Shown here: one piece after another, positions 8,980 through 20,520 of the stretch
Layout: each line of letters starts with the position of its first letter
How positions within the stretch are numbered: the first letter of the stretch is position 1
The notes under the pieces: model-generated
Seen by the model: only the letters and a program-made list of their open reading frames with translations
What the model was told of the DNA's origin: nothing
Databases searched by the model: none
Made by a program: the position numbers and the translations under genes
DNA from: Schistocephalus solidus
Taxonomy: Eukaryota; Platyhelminthes; Cestoda; Diphyllobothriidea; Diphyllobothriidae
NCBI GenBank assembly: GCA_017591395.1
Contig: WEDG01003293.1
Span: 20,145 to 84,144, forward strand
Reading direction: 5' to 3'
DNA length: 64,000 bases

Positions 8980-11640
8980 TGGAAATAAGTATAAATATTT
9001 ATAGCCGTATCTACTTCAGCATCTTCCTCTTGGATGCTTTCATTGGCTCTGCAATCTGCACCTCATTGCGAAATATCTCCACGGACATTTCTAATTTCCT
9101 ACAAAGCCGCCAAAACTCTCGTGTTTTTTTATCTACGATAGAACATTTGATGTACACAATGCCAAGCCTACTTATTTACATTATGCTTTTTTCCTGTCAG
9201 TTTACTTTATTTTCATCGAGTGCAAGCGACGTTTACACCAAATTATTGTTTCCTCGGGCAGTTTTCTAGTGATGACGGTGGTATGCCTGCAACAGGCCTC
9301 AAGTACGCGTGAGACCACGTCGTACATGCCTCTGTTGGCACATCCTGGATGTACGTCCAGACTTCGCGTCGGGTTCTTCACCCAATCCTACCATTAGTTC
9401 GTTGTCATGCTCAGACAGTTGATGCCTGCATGGGAGAGGGAAGAACGAGTAAACTAAATGCTAGGTTATCCATTCCCACAGCAAATCACCGTCTGCCTCA
9501 CCATAAGAAAACTGACCTGATAACTGGGCCCCTTAAGGGCTTACCGTCTGGCTGCACTTGTCACTTCTTAATGGGGCCTTTTTGGCACTCTCACGCACGC
9601 GAGCTGCGAGTCGCTCTTCCAGAAACCTAATCGATAGTTAAGATCATTTCGTGGATGGCACGCGTAGGCAGATTGTTTGACTGTACAAGCCATTGCAATC
9701 ACGCCCAATTATCGCCATCTGAACGTTTTGGTTAACATCAGCGTTGCGTGGATGAGATAAGAGGGATTGGAGTAAATGCTACGCAAGTCCGCTCACTATA
9801 AGATAATTCACAAGGGAGTCACCAACGCTGTAATTAACGCTCTCGTTTGAAACGACCGATCTATTGGTAGTAAAAATAGTTATCCTTTATGTTTGGTCTC
9901 ATGTGGTCTGCTCAACAATCCACGCTCCTTAATTATTCACTTTTTTTCCTTTATGGCTATCTTATTTTTCAACATTAAAGACGCCCAAATAGTGTGTCTA
10001 CTTAATTATTCAAGCGCCCGTAATATGCGCGTTGTACGCGTTCATCCCAATCTCAAGAGGTAGTTTCTACTCTCAGACTTTGGACTTAAAATTGTCATTA
10101 TCTTAAGGCACCTGCTCGCGTCTTCTGCAGCACTGATCCTGATTTACCTGTTATGCAACATTCTCTTTTTGCTCTAGATTATGGTTAGGCATTTTCACTG
10201 AGTACTTTGAGTGTGCTAATCAGCATTCATCCGCTCCTTTTGCTACGCTCACACGAGCGAGAGCTCTAGCGGGAGTGCAGTGACTGGGATTTGACGAAAA
10301 GTGGGGCAAAGTCATTGAAATTCTGCAGCAATGAAACAAATTTGTCCGTGACAGCATCGAGGATACTAATGTAGTGAATGTTTATCACTCTATATGCGAT
10401 CTGCACATATGATGAAACTTCCGAAACCAAAGAGTGTTGTGCATGCACATTGGCTGACTGACGCCTCGGGATGGAAGTAATCTAAAATAAGAAAATGAAT
10501 GCAGTTTAAGCATATGCATTAGACTTTAACTCTCCACTAGAACCTATTACGGCATAAGGTACTTCATCACTATTTTCTGCCATTCGTCGTCTCGCCTTCT
10601 GGTATGACCGGGCCTGTTACCTAGTATTCACTCGAAGTGAGAGAGAGAGAGAGAGAACACGATCAGCCACGATCAGATTGGCTATATGCTGTCCAATCCA
10701 CTTGAAGAGGAAATTCTGTAAGAGCCGAGCAACTTCTCGCAGGTGTGGACCAATCAGAAATGAGGAGAGCTCTGCGGCCACAGCCGAGGCGTTACACTGT
10801 CGAGCGCATGCTCGTGGCATGCAGCCTGGAAAAAGTGCGCGTGCGCTCTTCTGCGAGATTGACTCATCGTGGGAGTGGGGGCATTCCTAACACTTCAAAA
10901 ACAAATACATCAAAAACATTTAGTGCTAGTTATGCCGATTTCAGGGGGTTTCTAGGATCGGTAGATGATAAATCAATGAAAGCAAACAAGATGCGACTTC
11001 AGTCCAATCGTCGCTAACTTTAGCAATTCAGTAGGCTGTACAGCCAAGGTTTTCGTCCAAGCAAAACCCGGCTCCGTCCAAAATTTTTCAAATGTTAATT
11101 TAGAGCTTCCTCAACTTGGTCTTCTTCTAGGTTACCAAAAACTGCAAATTCAAAATTTAAGAGTACTTACCGAACACCTTTTGCAATATGTTCACATTCT
11201 CGTCTTTGGTGGAAGTTTTTCACTGAATATTCCGAGTGAAAAGCAACACAAATGGGCGCTTTTTACCACGTTTCTGCGGACCAGAACGCTGGCGGGAGTG
11301 CCGTGCATGGGAATTGACGGATGAAAATTATAAGAATTCTACATTGGGCATCTCAGAAACCACAAATCGGAGTTAAGCAGCATGCGATTCTGTAGCAATT
11401 AATTCGTGCAGATAAAAACGGAACTAGTCTGTGGCACTGAGAGCGTTTTAAGCATTGGGTACTCGTTAGACAGCCATCGCCGACCGCAGAAAAGTTTTGG
11501 TTGGGTTGGCAGGAGGGGGGGGAGGGGATCGAGCAAGTATGCAGTCCGTATGCAATTGATCACCGAAATATTCGACACAAAGGTTTTCACAGTCAAGGAA
11601 CCCAAAAGGTGGGCACATTTCAGAAACCAAGGAAGTCGGG
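8980..11640. other. no gene; scattered repeat fragments
   Basis: A short B-family fragment lies at about 9560-9700 (plus strand; CTTCTTAATGGGGCCTTTTTGGCACTCTCAC and later GGATGGCACGCGTAGGCAGA, both written here as landmarks). A (GA) run lies at 10640-10655. Open frames at 8979-9269, 9349-9630, 10678-11017 and 11406-11855 carry no recognisable motif. Confidence 0.4.
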
Positions 11641-11647
11641 ACGGTAG

Positions 11648-12032
11648 AGATGCCTTGTATGGCTGCCTAAACAAGACACAGGATTACGAACCACCCCACC
11701 CACTTAACATATGTGGTCTTACGGTGAATTTCAGGGAGGGAGCATGTACCCGTGGCATTAACGCTGACACTAACCTTGACATAAAACGAAACTGTCACCT
11801 AATTCTTAACCCTAGACCTACTCGAAACCTAACCCCACAGGAAACACCACAATAACCATATCTCTTGGCATAATCATGACCCAATCTCCAACTCTGACCT
11901 TCACCTCAAACGTGAAGATAACCTTCACCTTAATGCTTAACATAATAGTTCCTTGGAATTTAGGGCAAAAGACATATGTATTGACGACAGTACCTTCTCC
12001 GTGCGCTGTTTCAGTGGCCATATAAGCCATCC
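11648..12032. mobile_element. MITE-like element with telomere-like core (copy A)
   Basis: The left end (GATGCCTTGTATGGCTGCC...) and the right end (GGCCATATAAGCCATCC) are imperfect inverted repeats of the type seen in copy B. Between them is a run of degenerate CCTAAC/TTAACCCTAG-type units (for example near 11800-11845 and 11880-11945). No open frame is conserved. Confidence 0.6.
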
Positions 12033-12164
12033 TTTCCGTGGGGACTCAAAAAACTGTGCTACCAGTAAAGAATTTTGACCTCAGAAAACGGTGAATATTG
12101 GGCTGACACTGAGTCATATAAGTTCGTCTGGCCTATTCTGATTAGAACGTTATTCGTTAAGGAA

Positions 12165-12410
12165 TGCTCTCCGGTCACTAGATGAACTCACTCGTCCCGA
12201 ACTGCATTGTGGCTCCCTTTCAAGAACCTTCCAGCAGCCGCACAGTTGCCAGTAGCAAACGCAGATAATTTTTCGCCAGCAAGGACAAGGGAGACTGTAA
12301 TGGCCATTTCTGGCTTATTTGTCGTCATCAGCCAGTCATACCCAACCCCAGGTGGTGCACCACCAGAAGCTCGAGCCCGCGTCCTGTTTATCAGACTTCC
12401 TATCCTTATC
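12165..12410 (-). mobile_element. HZ repeat, near full length, minus strand
   Basis: Minus strand in order: a B-box-like GACGCGGGCTCGAGC, CACCTGGGGTTGGGTATGAC, the 45-nt hammerhead core at 12337-12293 (CTGATGA and GAAA intact; stem II partly lost), CTTGTCCTTGCTGGCG, and the tail around CGGCTGCTGGAAGG and GGGACGAGTGAG. It sits between two MITE-like copies. Confidence 0.8.
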
Positions 12411-12486
12411 ATATTGAATTCACGTGCAAAAGGTCAGGTCTTTTTCAAAATCTGCTGTCGTTTCTCTAGCTGCGCTTTTTCGGCAA

Positions 12487-12885
12487 GGATGCCTTTTATG
12501 GCCGCCTAAACAGGACGCGGAAAACGGAAGCGCACACAATACTTGTGGAATTGCGCTTAATTTCAAGGAAATTATGGTAAGGATTGGGGTCAGGTTTAGG
12601 GGTATTTTGAGGTTTACGATTAAGTTTGGGGTTAAGGTCAGAGTTGGAGTTAGGGTCAGGTTAAACCTAAGGGTTAATATTATTATTGTGTTTACTGTAG
12701 GGTTTCGGTTAAGGATAGAGTTAGGGTTAAGATTAAGGTGAGAATGTTGTTTTATGTTAGGGTTTAGGGTAAGCGTTAAGACTCGAGTACACTTAACCTT
12801 GCAAGTGACTTAAAGGCCATCTTTTTTAAGCGTGCGGCGCGGTTCCTATTCTCGTGTCCTATTTAGGTGGCCATACAAGGCATCC
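12487..12885. mobile_element. MITE-like element with telomere-like core (copy B, best copy)
   Basis: The terminal inverted repeats are 12487-12533 (GGATGCCTTTTATGGCCGCC...) and 12837-12885 (...GGTGGCCATACAAGGCATCC), about 48 bp and roughly 83 percent matched by eye. The core (12560-12780) is built of degenerate GGTTAGGG/GTTAAGG units, resembling the TTAGGG telomere repeat without regular register. There is no coding capacity. Related copies: 11648-12032, 30815-31080, 42770-42935 and 49408-49640. Confidence 0.75.
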
Positions 12886-13329
12886 CTGCCGCCTTGTCTA
12901 TGCAGAAAGGCAATTACAGTCGGTAGATTATTCCATGAACCGGTTAACCAAAATTGTGAGATGCATTTTCGATTAGAAGCGATTACTTCGATAGAGCTTT
13001 TATGCAGCATAATCCTAAGGTATTTCCGTTTACCGCCTTTTGATAATGTTTCTTTTCAGCCGCATTCATTGATCGCAATTGGTAAAAAATGGCCGCATAA
13101 CTAGAATGGATTTTTAGGTTATCGGTAAATAATATCGGAAATCATATATAACAATATCTTTTCTCATAAAAGTTAAAAGTAAATTATGCATTCTACAAGC
13201 TTTACATTAATTTGGGTTCAAAAACCTTTGTCATTGTGAGCTTTTTGGGGTTGAAAATTATCCGGGAAGTATAACGTTTTTTTAAAATTGGGATACACCC
13301 TTTGTAATTTGAACACATTATAGAAGATT
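12886..13329. other. no gene recognised
   Basis: AT-rich. The GGGTTCAAAAA...TTTTTTTAAAA stretch at 13210-13300 resembles 13812-13870, which belongs to the palindromic structure that follows. Confidence 0.4.
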
Positions 13330-14105
13330 AACCGTATATTCCCTATCTCATGAAATGCCGACCGAAATTCTGAAGTGTGTTTTTGATTCGCCTGCAAAAA
13401 CTAAACTGCATAGAAAAGGGCTACTTAACTGGTATGTATTTTTTTCATTGATTTTCACGGCCCTTATAAATTCAAGTATATTTCATAGAAAATATACACG
13501 AAAATAGTCTATCTTATATTCATTTGGTCACCATTTGCGTCTACATAAAATGTTAAAATTGAAATAAGAATATCTTTGGTTTTAAAATAGTTTCTTATTA
13601 TGAAATTTTTCAAGGCCGTATAACATTCATCAATAGTATATTATATCCGTCAATGTATTAATGTGGTCTAAACATGATCCACATCTATTGTAAAATAATA
13701 TGAAAAATTGGTTTTTTCTGCCTCATAGCGTAGATAAATATGTGATGTTCCTTACGCGGAATGTAAACAGCATGTACTTTGGAAACCTTGAATGCAAGTT
13801 TAACGGCTCTTAGGGTTCAAAAATATTCGTCAGTTTGGATACTTTTTTAAAACCGAAAGATACCCTTTCTTCAAGTATCAAGATTGAAGAAGACGCGATT
13901 TTCTACCAAACAAGTATTAGAAACAATATCTTTGTGTATATTTCTTATTACAAATATTTGAATTTATAAGGGCACTGAAACTCAATGAGAAAAATGCATA
14001 CTACTTAAGTAGCCAGTTAATACGGAGCACACTTTTTGCAGCAGATCAGAAAGAAGTTCGTTCAAACTGCGGAATCCTTTCGTGACTGAAATACTATGGG
14101 ATTAG
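13330..14105. repeat. large imperfect palindrome (foldback-like)
   Basis: The left arm around GGCCCTTATAAATTCAAG (13460-13480) matches in reverse complement the right arm around GAATTTATAAGGGCACTGAA (13960-13980). The match extends outward through ACTTAACTGG / CCAGTTAA and inward through ATATACAC and ATATCTTTGGTTTTAAAA. Arms are about 190 bp or more, strongly diverged, with a spacer centred near 13.72 kb. No open frame is present. A piece just outside the right arm (GCTGCAGGATAATCAATA, 14108) recurs at 33662, so the structure is probably a dispersed element. Confidence 0.55.
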
Positions 14106-15119
14106 GCTGCAGGATAATCAATACAGCAACCACATTTTGGTATGTTGTTTGAATCGAAATAACATTTCGAAATTTCGATTGGCATTTAATGAGAGAGATA
14201 ATTTAATGTAATTAGCTGCAAATTGCGTAAAATGAAGGATATTCTAGTGAGTGCTTTCTATAAACTACCCTTGAGTTTATAAGAGCAACTGATGTTAATG
14301 GCGAAATCATAATAAATAAGTTGGTATTTTACTGAATGCGATTTTTGCGGCCGTTCGGAAATAATCGCATGAAAATCTTAGCATCCTACTTCACAATAAG
14401 CAGAATTTCAGTTTAAAATTTTCTTAAATATACCACCTACTTAAAATTAATGATGGTGATCGATGCTCTTTAAGCCGATTCCTGATGCGATACCGGTTAA
14501 ACAACCACAGCTTCAAAACCTATGAGACAGCGATGGAACTCAAGACTCAGTTTCAGGACAGGCTGTAGCATATGATCAACATCCGGTAGGCAGGCTGGCT
14601 CATGGCTACTGTCAGAAATAAACACGAAATGTGTCTGGTAGGCAGTTAGCCGAGAACATAAACATACCCCATGTTTCAGGCCACAGGAAACGGTGATACG
14701 ACCGTTAATGATGACGGCTCGGTAAAAACCGGTGTGCGTTGATTTTAAAGCAGTGCTTTTACGCAGAGTAGTACAGTCATCAGGCACAATCCGAAGATAT
14801 AGAAGAGTGAGGGCCCTAGTGGGAGAGGTCTATTGCGCAAATAATCTCTTATTGATGTTCCAAGCAGAAGTGGCCACTGAGGAAGTCAGGGTTAGTGTTG
14901 AGCGTGTCCATTCCTGTCTAAGAGAAGAGAGAGAGAGAGAGTGTGTGTGTTGTGGCATTTGCTTTAATAGGTGTTCCAAGCAGGTTCCGCTGTGCTCTGA
15001 TTGGTGTGTGTTACGTTAACCGAGAGGTGGCGTGACGAGCTAAATCTAAGAGACTGAATAACTCCCATACTCTATAAAACAGGAATGCGATTTCAAATGC
15101 TAAAGGAAGGCTCCAAATA
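14106..15119. other. no gene recognised
   Basis: Contains a short GA/GT-rich run at 14926-14952. Open frames at 14497-14787 (-) and 14732-15019 (+) show no family motif. Confidence 0.4.
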
Positions 15120-15121
15120 GA

Positions 15122-15287
15122 CAGAGGAATTCTGCCGGCAAAGACAAGGGAAATTGGAATGGCCATATCGGGTTCATTATCCATCGTCAGTCAGTCATAC
15201 CCAACCCCAGGTGGTGCACCAGCTGAGGATCCAACCCGCGAAACGCGGATCAGATGAACAACACTCTAACCATTGAGTCACGGGCTC
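15122..15287 (-). mobile_element. HZ repeat: tRNA-like head plus hammerhead core
   Basis: Minus strand: A-box-like CCCGTGACTCAATGGTTAGA, B-box-like CGCGGGTTGGATCC, CACCTGGGGTTGGGTATGAC, core at 15196-15152 (GACTGA, CTGACGA, stem II GGAT/AACC-like, TGGCCA), and CTTGTCTTTGCCGG. The head shows the spacing of an RNA polymerase III internal promoter. The tail was lost. Confidence 0.8.
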
Positions 15288-15344
15288 GTTGTCTTGCCGG
15301 GTTAGATCGATAATATTGACTGCATTCATTGGGTAACACTCACC

Positions 15345-15665
15345 AATCACTAACCGAACTCTCTGGTCTCGTTTTACCTTGAGGCTCCCTCTGGAGACCC
15401 GCCAGCAGCCGCACATTGGCTTGTTGTAGAATTGGCAGATGAATATTACCCACAGGGGATGCACCGCCTTGGGCTGGTTATGACTAGCTCACGATGGCTA
15501 ATGAGCCAGAACGGGGCATTGCAGTCTCCCTTGTTTTTGCTTCAATTTTTATCTACTTATTCTATTACTTGCCGCTCAGCGGCTGTTGGCGGGGCTCGAG
15601 ATTAAGCCGCAAGGCAAAACTGGACGTAAGAGTTCCGCTAGCGATCGGTGAGCTTTAATCAACCA
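15345..15665 (+). mobile_element. HZ element with long terminal inverted repeats and central hammerhead
   Basis: The left arm (15348-15425, from ACTCACCAATC to GCCAGCAGCCGCAC) is the tail module in reverse. The right arm (15575-15660, from GCCGCTCAGCGGCTG to GCGATCGGTGAGC) is the same module forward, giving inverted repeats of about 80 bp. Between them is a decayed hammerhead core at 15482-15526 (CTCACGA instead of CTGANGA; stem II GGCT/AGCC intact) and CTTGTTTTTGC. This is the clearest case in which the whole element, not just a composite, looks like a TIR element. Confidence 0.65.
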
Positions 15666-16149
15666 GTGCAGTCTTCCAAATAATCGGAACACACTTTTGA
15701 TTGACAACCCTTCTCATAGCTCAAATAGGACTGCTATCACGAAGCATCATAGCACGCAAAGCTGAATAACCTCTGAAAAATAGTAACGCAAGGAAAGAGA
15801 GTTGGACATTTATTTTCCGAAAGCGTATTTCGTCCCGAAATATTTTCTCCGTCTCACTGTGCTAGTTCTTTATTGCTTAACGTACTTAAAACGATAAATA
15901 AAGCAGTATACTTTCAAGAGTTTAGAAAAATAAAGAGAAGAAGAAGATGCAGTCGCTGGAACATGACGTTTTGGATTTTCGCTCGAACTCGTCATCAGAT
16001 ACAGTTGCAGATATTTTTAGAGGCTGTTCTATGAAAATATACCGGAATTGCTTCACAATACCCGTTGGCAGAAGGAGAACTTCCTACCATCTAGCCATCT
16101 GCGTTAGCTATTGAATTACTAGGACTGACCACATTTACTTGGATCTGCC
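15666..16149. other. no gene recognised
   Basis: Nothing coding. At about 15965-16000 the minus strand reads CTGATGACGAGTTCGAGCG followed by AAA, a chance or remote ribozyme-like string discussed under rejected items. Confidence 0.35.
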
Positions 16150-16330
16150 AACTCAACGAAGCTCACCATTCTCAGAGCGAAACCATGGCCACGGAAAATC
16201 CCAAATGTCCAAAGCAGGTAGAGTCAATAGTTCAAACACATTCAGCATCTCCTGTATCGAAAAAATATAGACTCTCAGCCATCTTCCTTGTCTTGCGTTG
16301 ACCCGGTTCAAGGAGGTAAAAAACCATCCA
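16150..16330 (-). pseudogene. CR1-like LINE 3' fragment (RT thumb/C-terminus)
   Basis: At nucleotide level the minus strand lines up with the copy at 63870-63690: CTCCTTGAACCGGGTCAACG, GAAGATGGCTGAG, then CTGCTTTGGACATTTGGGAT and CCATGGTTTCGCTCTGAGA match the VQRRATKMVDGL ... LLWTFRIIRGHDSTLR coding segment of that LINE, with an internal deletion. The reading frame is broken. Confidence 0.65.
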
Positions 16331-17334
16331 CGTTCATGGTGTAGCTGGTGGTATTCCCTATTCCAGATGGAGTTATTAAGGAGATCGAAAATTCTACCGT
16401 AGAAGTCACAAATACATTTTTCAGTGCACATCTCATGCAGTGCAAAATACAGGTTTCTCTCTGCACCATCTTATTACAGTGTTCTGACGGCATTAGATGT
16501 GTGTTTGTCAAAACATCCAGATCCCTGTGCCATTCAATATATTTGCCGTCCCATTTAGCCAGAAAATTCAACGGGGAGAATCAGGCTTCTTAATGTGGCC
16601 TTTATGGCACTGTCCCTGATATGGCATCCAATCTGTCCTGAACTATAAATCTTATAATTATCGTGGGAAGCAGCTCATGTGTGACAGAGAAGACGGACTG
16701 TTTAACTTTCTCAGCCACCGCGCCTCACCCACCTACGGTCGTCCAAACATCGGTTTGCCATGAAACCAAGATAGGCAAGGAAAGAGGAAGTAAGGTCGAT
16801 ATGTCGCAAGTCGGTCGCATCTCAAACAAATGCACGTGCAAACAACCGATGCTGCCCACGCTCCGTGGGACTCGCGGTGATTTTCGTGATTCGCTACAAT
16901 CTTGCTGTCCTGCTTATTCATGGATTAACCATTCGCCAGCTTGACAAGAGTCCCTTAGCATTCCGTAGCTTAATAGTTGGCAGTAAATGCAGACATAGGT
17001 CCATGTTTTATGACCTTTTAAACTAATAAATTCAGAAGGTAATTTAACTAATTCACAGATAACCGCCTCGTTTGAATGTTTAAGATAGTGATAAAATGTA
17101 ATTTAATTCCGATTTTCAGTAGGTTTGTGGTAAGTAGGCCCTAACAGATCCATTACAGGACACACTAGTCCCGCTGTATCTTGAGACTCAATCTCCATCC
17201 CTGTCAGCAGCCCCACTACGGATAATGGTATAGGCAGAAAAACATGTGGGGAGTATACTTACACACTAAAAAGTAGTGCTTTTTGTCAAAATATAGTCAA
17301 ACAATGAAACCGCGCAAATCAAAAAAACCTGAAT
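16331..17334. other. no gene; one B-family scrap
   Basis: A B-family piece (GGCTTCTTAATGTGGCCTTT, 16583-16602, followed by GGCACTGTCCC) is present. The remaining open frames (16348-16593, 16663-16944) have no recognisable motif. Confidence 0.4.
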
Positions 17335-17565
17335 TTCACCGAGCCTCCGGTGGTTCACCACCTGATGTTTGGTATGGATGGCTGACGACGGTTAATGAAC
17401 CAGAAATGGCCATTCCAGTCTCCCTTGCCTTGGTCGGTAATGTTCTACTGCCTTTCTGCTACTTACCGCTGTGCGGCTGCTGGCGGGGCGCAAGAGTGCG
17501 CCGCAAGGCAGAACGGAATCAGTGAGTCCCGTACCAGATCGGCGAGTGTTCCCTGAACAACGTCA
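17335..17565 (+). mobile_element. HZ repeat, hammerhead half plus full tail
   Basis: The core at 17376-17420 keeps CTGACGA, stem II GGTT-AATG-AACC, GAAA, TGGCCA and CCAGTC; the 5' stem I strand (GGATGG) has two mismatches. Stem II differs from the GGCT/AGCC of other copies by a paired change that preserves the helix. The tail runs 17462-17562 (GTGCGGCTGCTGGCGGGGCG to CCAGATCGGCGAG). Confidence 0.85.
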
Positions 17566-18020
17566 ATATGGTCTTGATCAAATAAGAGCTCTCTTCAACA
17601 GGGTTTCCTGTGGTTTTTCCAGGAGACTGTTCATACCCTTTATCCTCTTTCATCCACAGTAAAAGCGAAGTCAAAGATAAAGATATGCCATTAGCATGCA
17701 TTGGCGTGACTGACACAAATGCAGAGCAAAAGGCGTACACTTTGATCGTTGAAACGTTGCCAGTCGATAAGCGCACCTATCGGTATATTCCAACCACAAA
17801 TTGCAGCCTATATTGGAAGCGTCAGTTGGCAAATGTCACTGAAACGTAACCTACAAAGAATAGCAATGCAGCTAGATAAATCACCTTGATTTGGTTAGTT
17901 TTTGCAGGCAGAGATAAGAGGATGCTGCCAACGATAACGACAGGATGAAGAAACTTTTTTGTGTTTTTTTTTGTCAAAAAACGCGAAATTATGGTTCAAG
18001 TTTTCTGTTGGAATGTTGAC
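17566..18020. other. no gene recognised
   Basis: Open frames at 17471-17662 and 17610-17849 have no family motif. A T-rich run lies at 17955-17975. Confidence 0.4.
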
Positions 18021-18560
18021 GCGGCACACACCAACTGGTTTGTGGTTCGGTGACTAACTGATTTTCCACCATTTATTTTGTTCTGCACTGGGTGGCGTCG
18101 TCAGCTGATTCCTTCGTATCGTTAACTTTGGCGTGGCTTGTCTCTCTTATTTCTTGGCGTGAGATCGTATAATCGATCGTAATATTGCTAAAGTTGTGAC
18201 CCTGGGCGAGAACGCGCGCTGTCTTTTTCACGCTCGTTCACTCGCCGACTCTTGTCGTGCGCAGTGCCTTATTGGTCTTTTCCCGGAGTGCATTTCACTC
18301 AGTTCCGCTCACTGCCGCCGTTATCATGGACGACGACACAATTTTTGAACAGGTGCACCCGAACTTTACTTCCTTCACATAAAGTCTAGTTTGTGGTTCG
18401 GGCACAATAACTGATTTTTCACCTATTGCTTTTGTTCTTAACTTGGCGGCTTCGTCAACTGCTCCGTCATATCCTAACCTTTGGCGTGGCTTGTCTCTCT
18501 TATTTTTTTAGTGTTGAATAGTATTATCGATCGTAATGCTGCTAAAGGCTTACCGGCTTA
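18021..18560 (-). repeat. two head-to-tail LTR-like repeats (one partial)
   Basis: 18021-18385 closely matches 20521-20905. Shared landmarks are CAACTGGTTTGT, TTTGGCGTGGCTTGTCTCTC, ATCGATCGTAAT, GTGCCTTATTGGTC, CATGGACGACG and AACTTTACTTCCTTC. 18386-18560 repeats only the first half (GTTTGTGGTTCGG through ATCGATCGTAATGCTGCTAA). The minus orientation is assigned because the 20.5-kb copy follows the gypsy integrase end on that strand. No internal gypsy coding sequence adjoins these copies. Confidence 0.55.
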
Positions 18561-18589
18561 GATCTGGCGCATGGAAATTCGTAGATAAA

Positions 18590-18740
18590 CGCCCAACGAT
18601 CGCTAGCGGAACTCACCTGTCCAATTCGAGCCTCGAGATGTGCACCGCCTTGGGTTGAGTATGACTGACTGAGGACGGATACTGAGTCAGAAATAGCTAT
18701 TCTAGTCTCCCTTGTCTTTATTAACATTGTTCCTCTGCCT
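18590..18740 (+). mobile_element. HZ composite: reduced inverted tail plus hammerhead half
   Basis: 18593-18635 (ACGATCGCTAGCGGAACTCA, then CCAATTCGAGCCTCGAG) is a shortened tail in reverse, matching the complement of 15600-15660. The hammerhead region 18663-18707 has CTGAGGA, GAAA and a stem III palindrome TAGCTA in place of TGGCCA, so both sides of the palindrome changed together. CTTGTCTTTATTAAC follows. Confidence 0.7.
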
Positions 18741-20520
18741 TAGCTCATATACAGTTTATAATTTGGAAAACAATTTTTTACTTGCAACTTCCGGCCAGAT
18801 ACAAATTATGCGAATATTGCAAAAATGCCTTAAAACCTACAAAGATTCTCCTCTCAAATGCGAGATTTGAAAACATTCTTTGTTTACCAACCACAAGCAA
18901 GAACGGATATTTTCATGCATATATTCCATAATAAATATTTGTATTTATTAGTATCGTAAACCAACGAGAATAATTCATGCCAATTAAAGCAGTCATTATT
19001 TACCTCGTGTGTTTTTACAACGGTTGCAAAGAAACTCATTAATAAGCCCACAACGTGATCTGACTGGAGTTATTTGTCATTATGCTTCACACGATGCAAT
19101 ATTACAATCTCGTCTAAGTAACTGTTTCTAATCAAAAATGTTTTTCAGACTTTTGGTAAAAATTTCATGTTATTGGCCACCTATTGACTTTTTTTCGTTC
19201 TGCCCTATATACATATATGAACCTCTCTTTCGCTTCAGCGCTTGCAATTTGATAGAACTTCATACTCTGCCGTTTAGAGTAAAGCTCCTAACCAATGTTT
19301 TCTATAACTGAGCAAGTCCAAGAGATAAGCTCGAATGTTTAAATTTTGTCCGTTGAGAAACTCGTCAACATATCGCGCCTTAGATCAAACTGCAATTTTC
19401 GGATATAACGCTTATAGATCGCAGGAAATGCTGTTGTACGTGTAAATTTATCAGCTAAGAGAAATCAGCTTCCAAGAGCAGGGTAGAGTTGCTGCTACGA
19501 CTAACATGCAGCCCGATTGGGGACTTTTTTCAATATTTCCTTTAGAAGTCCAAACAGTGGCTAAATTAGAGCAGCAACACGTTATTCGCGAAAGTAAATT
19601 AGTTGTTAAAACGCTCCCGGAAAGTTGGATCTTCAATGAAAAAATATAAGAATTAACGTAACAGACTGTTATGTTTATGAAACAGGGTACTTCGGACATA
19701 ATGAACAGGTTCGCGAAAAAAATGGTCTTTGTCATGAATTCGTCTTCAGAGATTTTTAGTTTTAAAAATAACAACCTCCTGAACATACGAGATCGAAAAA
19801 CTTTCCTACGCATAATACCTATGTGCACTTTTTTAAGCTTTGCCTCGCACTACCTCTTATACTAGCAGATTAAAAAAACCACGTACCGTTAAACTACCGC
19901 CAACTGATACCTGGAAGCATGAAAAGGGATTCGATTAGCGTGACGATATTTTGTTACGCGGATATTGTGGTAGGTTTTTCCTCAGCTCAAATTAAAAGGG
20001 AAAGAAATCTGAACAAATTTACTTGGATATATCTCCAAAGCGGAAAAGGTGACGATAGGGTATGTAGCCCCACACAGAAAGCGGTAGGCAAGGTCACAAA
20101 TCGGACGGAGAGCTGTTTTCGGGAAACAAAAGTTTAAACTTACATTAACGCCTTTAACTTGATTTTGACACTAGAAACTCGAAATGGATAAAAAGCTCCT
20201 AAGGTCACCTGTTGAAAGGCCGGCCAGTGACTAATAATTGATGTAGAATGGTCATTTTATTTGTATATATTCAGAGAAATTTCCTTCCGTCAAATATCTT
20301 TACCGGTTTGTCTGGTGCTTGAATTACTCCGAGTTTTAGGTCATTTTCGAACTGGTGAAGAATCCTCATGAATTTCAGTGAGTTCAATCAATTGCCCATA
20401 AATATAGATTATGTTATATTTATTGAAAAACAACTCTGTTGTGAATTGAACAGCAACATTCCATGATTGCGTGAAACTGTGGTTGGCCTTTGTCATATTT
20501 TATTTTATCCACATCTGTAA
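18741..20520. other. no gene recognised
   Basis: AT-rich. The 125-codon minus-strand frame (19828-19451) and the plus-strand frame 19919-20137 carry no recognisable domain. Confidence 0.4.

Noticed and set aside
15960..16005. Minus-strand CTGATGACGAGTTCGAGCG followed by AAA, resembling a hammerhead core
   Set aside because: The segment between CTGATGA and GAAA does not form a convincing stem II, and no stem I partner was found. It is probably a chance or remote match.
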